From the NCBI GenBank assembly GCA_012845835.1, contig JABAKD010000028.1, positions 4,005,242 through 4,069,241 on the forward strand: a stretch of DNA of 64,000 nucleotides. Direction: 5' to 3'. This DNA comes from Undaria pinnatifida (Eukaryota; Sar; Phaeophyceae; Laminariales; Alariaceae). This document shows, piece after piece, positions 20,115 through 32,100 of the stretch (positions are counted from its first letter, which is position 1; each line of letters starts with the position of its first letter). A program made the translations under genes and the position numbers. A model generated the notes under the pieces. It had not been told where the DNA came from, searched no databases, and saw only the letters and a list, made by a program, of their open reading frames with translations.

Positions 20115-23100
20115 CTGCCCGGCGTGTAGGCCGGGGGTGGGGGGGGGGGGGGGCGTGGGGAGGCACAAAACTAGGCTTTAAATTAGGCTTATGTCCAGTA
20201 TTGCTGGCCAATACTTTGGCATAATTGGGCGTGTTTTTGAGAGCATTTTTGAGATCATAGAGGTAGCATTTCCCCCCCGAGCAATATGAGCATATTTTTT
20301 CCGTGCATAGAACGAGTTCAATTGCACCTCATCTTCTTGAGGTTTAGCACTGTCGATTGGAGTTAACAAATTAACGCTCACCCTAGCCACGCCGCGTACG
20401 CCATCTGGATAGTGACCTCCGCCACGCGAACGCTCCCCTCTGCCACCCTTTGTCGAGCCTCGATCATGGTGGACGGGTCCACCCTGCTCTCCTCCTGCAG
20501 AGGGAGGTCTCGCAACTGCAATGCGCCGCGTCATGGGGTGGAGAGGGCTAGGGTTAGGAGGTTGTAAGGGATGATATGAGGGTTACATTCAAGGTTATGT
20601 GATTGAAACAGACAAAGAAGGGCTTGCAAGACACAATGCTGCGGTAGTGTCTTTTTTTTTAGGGATATTACTTGAGGAGCTTCATACAGCCGTCGCCCCG
20701 GTGGCGTATCAGGTTATCCTCGAGCCTGGTATAGGTCAGTTTCGTGAGTTCGAATCCCCCCGAGTGCATACTCGTACAAATTCGTGGGGACTTTTTCTTG
20801 CGCACAAATTGACTTGCGGAAAGCGCGAGAGCGTGAGTTAGCAACACCCGATAAAAAATCGACGAGCAGTGGGATTGCTGAACCCTATGCGCGATAAAAA
20901 TTGAAGGCAAGAAACCGGGGGGGAAAAGGGGCGACACCTATGACCACGGCTTGTTCAGAAGCTGGAAAGTACAAGTGTGCGGAAAAAAAAAATAAATAAA
21001 TAAGAAAAAAAACTCACTCAACAAATAAATATTGTGCGTGGAAAACAAAAAAAGTGCAAGTGCATTTGTGATGACCAAATCCATGGCCCAGGTATAAAAA
21101 AAAGTTCAGATTGAAAAACAAGAATGACGAAATTCCGACGATTTTGGAATGAAGGGGCCCCTTCGCTCAAAACAAAATCGCCTGAAAGTGCTACCTGTAT
21201 CGTAGCGCGCGTCGCAACTGTAGACATGACATGCGCAGACAGGGGCCATCAACGCTAGACTGCAGAGGGAAGTCCCGCAGCTGCAATGCGCCGCGTCGTG
21301 GTAGAGAGAGGGTGAGGATTAGGGGACTGAAACAGACAACGAAGAACCATGCGTGCAATCGTATACCAGGTACAGGTACGGCACGTGCTGGCAGGGGCGA
21401 GACATGCAACGTTTTACCTCCAATAGCAAGTTTCGTCTATTTTCGGCTCCCCCGCGGACGCTTTTCTACTCGACTTTCAAACACCGGTCTACTGGTCTGA
21501 TAAATGTGACTGTTGCCGTACTGTTACTGCTGTGGTGCACGTATTGTGTTGTACTTGTTATTTTTAACCGGACTCTTCTCAGTCTGGGTTTGCGTACACG
21601 GGACATGTTCGAGAGAAATAAGCTGCAGTAGGTACAGTAGGTACAGTAGGGGTCCCCCAGTAAGGCGGTGTGGTATTAATAGAGCAAATATGACCGCCTT
21701 TTGGGGGGAAGCCGCTTTATTCATTTCCAGTTTTGTCATATATGAGTGCAATTCCCCAGTCGTGCCAAGCAATTTTAACCGCGATATTTCGGGATACCGC
21801 CTTACTAGCCCTTACTCAGACCGCCGTATTGTGGGACCCATACTGTACATCCTATAAACATAATCGTCATCGTCATCAGCAACAGCATCACCTTCACCAT
21901 AGTCACTACCATCATCATCCATCATTCATCATCCATCATCCATCATCCATCATACACTATTAATGGAGCACATCTATCGTGCCGGTAAGTGCCAGCCAAA
22001 ACCCGGTAGTTCTCGCACACTACTGCTATAAGTGATTCCCATATGTGCATTTTATTGCGATTTTATGGGCACTACTGCGGCAAGCGGCACTACCGTAGGA
22101 CGCATCCCGTGTAAAGCTAAAAAAGTGGGAATGCTGAACCCTATGCGCGATAAAAACGAAATCGCCAAAGTACCGGCGGGGAGAAGGGAAGACACCCCCT
22201 GTGATCACTGCTGCGCTTTTGTCCAGAAGGCCGCGAGGGTGAAAGCTGCTACTCTTACGGGTTTAGCTAGGAAAGTAAAAAGCGATCAATACAAAATAAA
22301 TCGAAGAAAACGGTAATCAAATACGAGTGCACGAAGATGCCCAAACGCCAACCCACCTCTCTTACGAAGCCTTGCTCTGCCTCCGTAAGCAGCACCAAAC
22401 CGCTACCGCCTTTGCCGGCCCTTGCCGTGCGGCCGAGGCGGTGTATGTACTGGTTCTGGTCGGCAGGCAGCCCGACCTTCTCAAAAACAGCGGAATTGAC
22501 GATCGATGCACACGACGGTGCGACGGTGTGAGTTTGTGCGCGTGTTCTTCACATTAACCCGACCCCTCTTGGATTTTTTTCAGAGGGGAAATCGAAGATC
22601 TGCATGATGTAGCAAACGTGTCCAGGGTTGAATCTCTATACGCGTACTCTGTATAAACAGACCCTGTCGAACATCCGGTACAACATCTCATAACGGCTGA
22701 TACATGACCTGTATGATCTATATGATCTGTATGATCGATATGAGCAATATGATCCGTATGATCTATATGATCTACATGATATATATATATGATCCAGATC
22801 GTGATCAGTGTCCGAGCTGTGAAAAATGGTCCGAAAACGTTCGACGAGTACACCATCGACCATTCGAAGCAACGCTGGCTGCTCCCGCTGAGGATGCATT
22901 TCGTGGACTGTTCTTAAACCCTAACCCCGGCCAAGGCGAAGGCGAAGGACGCGCTACATGCTACGGTACAGGTTCACCAACCATTGTTTTTTCTCAGGCT
23001 CCTAACCCGAGGAGCTCTATACTCTATTATACTATACCCTATACTATACCCTATACTACACCCTATAATACTATACTACTAAAGTACTATAATGCTATAA

Positions 23101-26100
23101 TACTAGAGTACTGCTATAATACTATAATACAATACCCCTCTGACGCAAAACCTCATTTGGGGGGGGGGGGGGGAAGAAGTACTCTACCCCATGAATAATG
23201 CCATGGCTGGCCTCGGTATACGTTTTTTTTTCTTGAAGTGATAATTTCCCGACGATTTCGGGTTAAGGAGCCCCGTCAAAACATACCGGATACCTCGTAA
23301 AATATTCACCGCAAAATGCTCATGCCTCTATATGTCTCTATATGACTGCATATGACTGTATACTTCGAAGTATGAAGGTGGCTACGGTGGGGGTTTCATT
23401 CTTGGAGGCATTTTTTGCAGTGACTCGCGTGTGACCCCACAGCTCCTTTGCGGACTTCAGCTTTGGTGCTGCCATCTACCATCATGTCGCGATGTAAATC
23501 CGCAACAGAATGTTGTAAGCCACACTGCGCCAAAGAATTTACCCAAGTCTCTTCGTCCGTGAAGATGCGAGGTGCAGAGTTACTCGTGCGAGTGGCCAAA
23601 ACACGGTGGTCAAAATGTAGAGGGAGATAAATATACACGAGAGCCTTTCGCGTGAATGCAACCCTTTTACTACTAAGAAATGATCTTAGGCATATTCCAA
23701 GTAATTTGCCACCCAAAACGCGGGTGGAGCTTTTAAACGATTTAGTTGGCCGCCGGCTTGCTGACCTGCACGACTAGGGACACGTCGGGGTAGTCCATGC
23801 CGCGCGCGGAGACGTCGCTGGTGAACATGATGACGCCTTTGCTGTTGCGGAACGCCTCCGCAACGCGCGTGCGCGCCCCCTGCGATTTCCTTGAGTGCGT
23901 CTCCAAGACGTTGATGCCCATGCTGTTGAAAAGCTCGGCGTACACCTGCGGGGCAGGTTGGTGAAAAGAGGCATTGGCTTAAGAGGCAATCGATAAACAG
24001 TGGTCACACTTCGAGCAACAAAAAAAAAACGTAAATCAGGGTCAAATTCTGCGCGAAAAAGAACGAGCTCCGATTCGAAAGGGCTCTCTCCTATCCTCAT
24101 ATCCTGCCTTCGACTGAAAAAATCTACCGCTCCGTCGGCTATTGGAGTGTGACAAACACAGCACCTTCCCCCCCCCCTCCCTTGACTCGCCTGCACAACT
24201 CTGGCTGCGACGAAGAAGACGATGACTTTGTGGTCAGGGTCTTCTTGAGCCTTCATCAAAGCCGCCAACAGACGCGGTGCTTGCTCAGCCATTGGAACGA
24301 TAGAAAACCTGCGCGAGGAAAAACGCAAGAACAACAGGTTTATCGCAGGGACGAGCAAGCACAGCGCCACAAACGCACGCTCGGTCGGATAGAAGCGAAT
24401 TACCGCAGAGGTGAGGGAAGGGCAAGCGACCGAACCACATCAGGCGCCAGGGACAGCTGGAGCATCACACCCTTCACAAAAAAAAACTCAACTTTCAATG
24501 CATTGCATGCAGGTCGACAACGGATATACATGCTGCGGTAGAGATTCAAACCGGATTTTTCTCTGGGGCTCCTCGCTTGAGGAGAAGGAGGAGCTACTGC
24601 ATACTTACATCACTTATACCTCTCGCCCAAAAAAGTAGCGGGTAAAGGCCAAGGCTACGGTAGGGGGGTGGGGTGTACTCGATATCCATGCATGGCTGTC
24701 GACCATGGGACCATAATGGTACTATTAGACCCTCGCATCCCGACAATGCCGGGACGGAGCACGTCGGATTTTCGTCGACCAGGCAGACATCGCTTGCACC
24801 AAGCGCGAAGCGCCATGAGGTGTTCAGCGAGTCGCATGGAGGGTGAGCTGCACCCTACTAAGAACCGTTCGTGAGGCGGACTTGCATGTCGTTGACAGCC
24901 ACCAATGAGTTACTTTTTTTTCTGGTGTGGCCACTCCAGAGACAGCAATGTGGATATTACCAAGTAACTGCCTCCTGGGTGCCTTACCATATTCACGCTA
25001 CGTGATGCGATCATTCCCCTTGTGCAGAGTTAGGGCTCTCCACCCCGCACAATATGATCTAACTCGATAACCATTATGGTGACCGCCAGCACAAAGACAA
25101 CAAAAAACGGTGCCCTGGTTGTCTAGCTCACGCAGTGATTGGCATGTTTACAGCGTCGTTGCCAACCAACGCCAACCCCAATATGCATATACCAGGTAAT
25201 GATTTTGGCTTCGTTGCCAAGGCTACGGCAGGGGGGGGTCCCTTTTGTCCCTTTTGGGCCCTCTTTTTTCAGTGGCTCGGGGTCCACTCCAGCGAGTGAG
25301 TGACCTCTCTGTTTTTATTTGCGGTCTTAACCTTTCGCGTTGTTGTTTTTTTTTGTGCAGCGAGTAACAGATTTACTCGTGCGAGTATGATAGAATGATA
25401 GCGTGATAGTATGATAGCATGATATATGGTCGCCAGGGGACATCCGGGATGCATCCCCGGGGTTTCCATTGTTTGATTTTCATCTTGATGGTAAAACGGA
25501 TACTGCTGCTTTCTCTGACATCATCGCGCACAGCAGTTGGTTTTGTCGGTATTCGGTCTGGGTCTCATGTCGTGGGTCGGTCCGGGGAAAAGGGCCACCC
25601 CGCGGGTGCGTGTGCGTCTCTCTCTCTCGGTGGATCCACCGGTCTGGATCACAGACGGTGGGTCTGTTACCTTGGACCGGAGGGGGGGGCAGGTGGTACA
25701 TATTTCTCTGGGGTCAACTCTTTTGTGTTGGGTGATCATCTCCCAAGTTGGGATCGAAGCCCGAAGGTCCTAATCGATAGTATGATAGCATGATAGTATG
25801 ATAGTCTGATAGTATGATAGCGAAAATGGGGGTATATCACAACATCATCATAACATCATCATAACATCATGAAACCGTCGTAACATCCCCCCTAGTAATA
25901 CGGTAGTCTTGGTTTAAAGAAGAAAAAAGGAACGTGAAGCCCGATCGACCATCTACAATCCCTTGGCCTAGGTGCACAACGAGTTGATGAGAACAATGCT
26001 GCAAAAAAGAACAAACGTCATCCTTCCAACGACATTGGGCACTTTCCCCAGTTGAGCAAGGACGTCAGTATCAAAATGTTTTGCCTCAAAAGTGGAATAG

Positions 26101-29100
26101 CCCTACTCGTATAGTAGCACACGTCCGAAGACCCGAGCAAGAAGCCACCCAAGCGGAATGAACACTTTATACCTCGGGACAGATCATATAGATCATATAG
26201 ATTATATAGATCATGTACAGTACATTCTGTAGCTGCCGTTATGATTCGTTCCGCAGGATCTGTACACACAGAGTACAGATCCGACTCAGGAAATGTTTGC
26301 TAGATCTTGCAGATCGTACGGCTCCTACCGGGTTACGTGAGCTATATCAAACATATCTTCCCTGAAAGCCCTAGATCATCAATTGGGAATTATAGATTAT
26401 CTGTCCGACGCGTCGAAGCACGGAACTCTCCCTGACGGTGGCCAGGTACGAAAACGGTCAATTTCTTCTCAAGTCTCATTTTTCTTTCTTGGAAGTGCTG
26501 GGATGTGTACTGTACGGCAATCGGGGAAAAGCAGGACGCGCGCTAGTACACGATAGAGGTGGATTTTTTTCGCAAAACGTTTTCTGAACAACGGAGCTCC
26601 TTAAGGACTCCTTGACCCAACCTCGCTCGAATGACATTTGTCAGTTCTTTTTTTGCATTTTATTTTCATTTTACACCTACTGCTGTATTAGGTACATGAG
26701 ATTGTTCATCCGGTTGCACTTTCAGTTTTTGCCAAAAAAAAAACAGTTTTCGCCGCAGAGGGGAATATTATGAACCCTTCTAACACCGCACTCCCGGTAT
26801 GGGGACAAAACAGGAGTTAGAACATCATTATTTTAGGAGTTGGAAATGGGTATAAACCCCTAACCCCTTTCGAGCCCCAAAATCCCCCCTATACTAACTT
26901 CAAATAAATGTGTCCCCGAAAAGGGTTTCCAGTTGTATACGCGTTAAGCGAGGAGCCTCAGAAAAAAAACGGAGCGCTTCTACCGCAGCATGTGTCAGCG
27001 CGCGTTTGCCCCCGCTATTTCCAAGTTGTTTCTCTCACTTCTGCAGCACGTGCTGGTGGGTGTTCTCCTCCTCTCCTACACAGTCGACCACCTCGTACGT
27101 GGGGCGCATGGCGATGCTGGCGATGGCCTGCACGTCTCCCGGCATGGTCGCGCTGAACAACACCGTCTGCCGCTCGGCCTGCTCAGGCAAGCACCCAACC
27201 GACCCAACATAATAAAATAACGGGATACAGAAGGGACGGAACAAAAATTAGATAACTCAATAAAGCGGTGAAAAAACAATTATTAACATTACTAATAAAC
27301 CAATTAATTGCGCTTTTAAGGAGATGGTAAACGAAGTGTACAAATATGGTGAGGGGGCGGCATAGACAGTTAATTATCCTCTTAGAGGGAGACGATATCG
27401 GAGACAACGAGGGTGGCGTCAGCAGTTAAATATCATCTTCGAGGGAGACAACATCGAAAAGAGCGGGGATGGCATAAACAGTTAATTTTCATCGTCGAGG
27501 GAGACGATATCGTAGAGAGCGGGGATGGCATAAACAGTTGATGATCATCTTCGAGGGACATGATATCGGAGAGAATGGGCATGTGGCAACAACAGCTAAT
27601 TTTCATCTTCGAGGAGACGATATCGTAGAGAGTGGGGATGTTGCATAAACCGCTAATTATCGTCTTCGAGGGAGACGATATCGGAGAGAGCGGGGATGGC
27701 ATAAACAGTTGATTGTCATCTTTGAGGGAGACGATATAGGAGAGAGCGGGTTGAGGGAGACGTTATCGGAGAGATCGGGGATGGCACAAACAGTTCATTA
27801 TCATCTTCGAGGGAGACGGATATCGGAGAGAGCGACAACAGCAAAAAAGCAATGCTTGCCGTGGACATTGATTAAACAAAAGCGATGTGGCGGTAGCGTC
27901 AACTCTTTGGGGGCTACCCCGTCATTTTTTCGGTAGGGATAGGCTTAGCGCTGTACAGCGGTGCTGGCCATGGCTTGCATGTCTCCCGGCAAGGTCGTGC
28001 TGAACAACGCCATCTGCCGCTCGGCCTGCTCAGGCAGGCGTACAGAATCAGAGGGCGATAACAAGCAAGAAAAATGCTTCCGACAAAAATTGAGAAGAGG
28101 ATGAATAGGAACTCACGCAGCAGCATACCTTGAAACTGCCGTCAACCTTTGTGTATCCGTGGTGGTTGGCGGACGATTCCGGAAACTCGAAAGCGGTGGG
28201 CCCCCGAGGTTTGGCGCCCGTCAAATTTAGAAAATCGTGTTCGCTCATAAAATATGCATAAAAAGTGCTCGATTTTCTGTATTTTAGAAAACTACTGGTT
28301 AAACCGTTTCCAACTTGTAAAATTATCCTATTCTAACTCCGAGTGTTTTATCCGCGTGTCGGGAGAGCGGTGCTAACATGTATTTGGTAATATAATAACA
28401 AAGGCGCCTTGCTGCGATGAAAGCACGCCTCCTTACCTTCGCGGGCAAGTTCCGCAGAATTTGCTCGATTGCAGGGCGGAAGCCCATCTCCAGGAGTTGA
28501 TCTGCCTCGTCAAACACGAGAGTATCCAGCTTAGCCATGTCGCGAGACATGCCGTGGTTCTCCAATAGGTCGAGGAGCCTGAAGGCACATAGGAGCACGG
28601 GATAACAGGAGGGGTTTCGTTCATCATGGCCGCGGACTCCCCTCCTCTCTCCTCCCGAAACGCATTTTTATAGGTTTCCACAACATTGTATAGTTTTTTC
28701 TTTGGACGTAGAATACGTATTGTAATATCAAAGATACTGGCTAACCTACTGGCTGGCTCAACGAGTAGATAGCTACTGGTATATACGAGCATCTACTGTA
28801 TCATGTGCCAGTTCTCAGCATGCCTACGAAACTGGCTCTCCCTTGAGTAAAACAATACTAGGACGATCGAAAACCACTCGAACACTACAAATATATGTAA
28901 TTTCAGACTCACGCAGTCATCACATGGTCCAGACGCATTTTTTTTTCCACCAGGTAGTAGTCAAAACACAAAAACCTAAGTGACGTCATCCATCCACCAT
29001 TCACCCATCGAATACGATGTAACTGAAGGACCGTGGTTCACTCACGGTTTGCGCCAAAAAGGTCAAGAAAGTTATTTCAACCAATAAACTCTCCTACTGG

Positions 29101-32100
29101 TAATCATTTGACCATTATCGACAGAAAACTGCAGGAGGCATTCCTTCTTCTCGCGGGTGACCTGCATGCACTTCGGCGGGTATTCGACTTTCGACGCATG
29201 CTACGGTAGAGGTATAAAGGCATATCTTTTTTTGACTGAAACGTTTTTTAAATGATGAGGCTCCTTAACCCCTTTAGAGCCCCTAACCCCTCCCTATACT
29301 AAACCCAAGTAATTTTGTCCCCAAAAACGGGTTTCCAGTTGTAAAGGGGTTAACCCTCCTTAATCTAACATCGTCCGAATTTCGTTATTTTTAAAAAAAT
29401 ACCAGGTACGAGTACATTTCTTGTTTTGCACTTAAGCCATGTGATTGTTCATATGGTATATAGATAGCACTTTAGAAAAAAAAAAGGGTCACCCCTACCA
29501 TGCCATGCGTGTTTATCTCATCCTTCAATCGCGGAGCAACGGTCAGCCACCTCAGAGCTCTAGTAATTACCCCCTCACGCCTTGCGTGGGTCCGAATGGT
29601 CGCGCACCCAAAGCAGCTTCGTGTTTGCGACTGCTGCTGCGTCTTCGCGTGTACGACTGCTGCTGCATCTTCGTGTTTACGACGGCTGCATCTTCGTGCT
29701 GCTTACGACTGCCGCATCTTCGTGTTTACGACTGCTGCATCGTCGTGCTTACGACTGCCGCACCTTCGTGTTCACGGCTGCTGCATTTTCAATTTACGAC
29801 ATTGAAGCTTTGTTAAGAGCATCTCATCGCACCAGGCATGGCGTTCGTTCACCTTCCGGGAGTGGCGACAAGGATGTCCGGGGGTCCCGACGCCAGCTGG
29901 TTCAGATCACGGTTCACGTTCACCCCCCCCACGGAGCACATAAGCTTTAGCCTGTGGAAAGACATGAGCTAATAAAACCCAGCCAGCGCAAAAGACATGA
30001 TCGGCCAAACCACACAACACCACATAAAACCAAAATGAGACGGCAGGGTGTTATCTCTCAGGTGGGGTACGAGTATGACATTCAAGTAATAAAACACCAC
30101 TATGAATAGCATGATTCATGATTGTTCAGCGTGGCCAAAGCACCCACACATCGGAACTACTAGATCCCCAAATCGTACAACACGTCCATCTTTCGGGGCA
30201 GACAGATGCCTGATTGAACAGAAACGTACCCGATTTCGGCCACAAAGGACAGGGGCATAGGCTATTTTGGCCACTGGTTTATAAAGGCTAAGCTATAAAC
30301 TTGCTTGGGCCGGACAGCTGTGTCTCGCCCGGATACTTGTGCGGTGGTTACAACTGTCTTATCTTTAGTTTTTCAAGAGCATTTTATTTTTTGTTACGTC
30401 TGGCTATAGCTCGTGGGAACGAACCTCTGTATTCCCCCTTTTCCAGTTGCTCGACACGCCCAGGGTTCCAAGTCAACCACATCCATCCCGAAGGGACCGA
30501 AGGGAAGGGGAACCCTGTGCAACATACGAACCAGTACCTGGTATGGACGCGTGCTACGCTAGAGGTACTAAGGTATACCTTTTTTTTGCTATTTTGTTTT
30601 CTGAATGACGGGGCTCCTTAACTCCTTCACAACTGGAACCCCTTTTAGGGGGCAAATTTACTTAAAGTTAGTATAGGGAGGGATTTGGGGGCTATAAAGG
30701 GGATAACCCCAAATCGTCGAAATTTCATCAGTGTTTCTTAGCATTCTGCAAAAATTATTTTTTTGGTATACCTGGGTCATGGGTTTGTTCGTCGGGTTTC
30801 ACTTTTAACCCCTTTAGACCCCTAAAACCCTCCATATACTGATTTCAAGTAATTTTGTTCCCCAAAACGGGTTTTCAGCTGTGAAGGCGTTAATTTACTC
30901 AAAACTACTTTAAAAAAAAACATACGATATGGAGCTCCTTAAGAGCCTCAGAAAAAAAAAAAAATCTCAAACGGAGATTGTGCCTTATGATCTGCACGAT
31001 CTGGGTCCGTACGGCACGGCTCTTGCGCGCACCATATCCACGAAATACATAGCATCTACAAGTGAATAATAATGTACAGCAGTATCGCTGCTACGGTAGA
31101 GATGCAACACCATTTTTTTTCTAATACTTCTAATTTGAGGAGGTGTATACCCTATATTATAATACTATAATACTTCTTTTTTCTCCATCTCATGTATTAT
31201 CCTTGCACTACTCTCGCCCTCCCTCCCAGTAGTAACTCAGATCCGGGGTCGCATAGCGGGCCCTCCTCCTCTCCCCACCACGGTATAATAACGCTCCATT
31301 TCCATCATTTTCATCGCGAGAAGAACTCAGCATTTTCTTCCCTCGTCCACTCGTGTCGAATTGTGCATACCCGCGCTGCTAGGCGCTCTCCGCAGTTGAT
31401 CCATTTATTTTGCATTTGGGCCAATAAAGTGAAATCTCACCACGGTGGGAATCGAACTCAAGGACCAACGCCAGCATTAACAGTATTCGAAGGTAACCAC
31501 TAGACCACCGGGGCGACCGGCTACAACAATACTATAATACTGTAATACTATAATGCCATAATATGCATATGTACCATTTTGATTTTTTTGCCTAGTCCGT
31601 CCCTTTTTCTCCGCCGGCGCAGAGTTTTTTGGTGTGCTTTCTTCTGCAATGCGATCAGACTACCCGTCGGTATATTACCAGCCGTGTGCCGGGCTCATGG
31701 GACGTCCGTGGCGCGAGCTATGGCCGCGGAAAGCCGCCGAGACTGGCTCTATTTTGCGGGGTACGAGACACTTCTGTCCCCGGGCAACCACACACTAGAC
31801 GTATTTAAGCCTCGAGGTTAGGTCTTAAGTACTTCCAACTGGAAGAGCTAGGCCATTCGATATTTCGACCTTAAACGCATAAAAAAAACACCATATGTCT
31901 AAAACTCGAAATAGTGGTCTCTTTCAGTAGTACGCATAAAAAGAAAAGCCGAGGAAAGATCAAACTACTTGAAAATAGACTATGATATTTCTGCACTACT
32001 CCAGACGCAGATGGCAAGACGAGGATTTATGTCATGAGTCAGCACATGAGTGGGTGGAAACTTCGAGAAAGACCCTCCCCTGCCCATGCTGTGCGAGCTT

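Noticed and set aside
27365-27835. CRISPR-like array of regular repeats
   Set aside because: The 61 bp units diverge throughout, with no separate spacers, in a eukaryotic intron; it is a minisatellite.
31438-31522. Functional tRNA gene
   Set aside because: A and B boxes are good but acceptor and T stems mispair; treated as a SINE-type relic.
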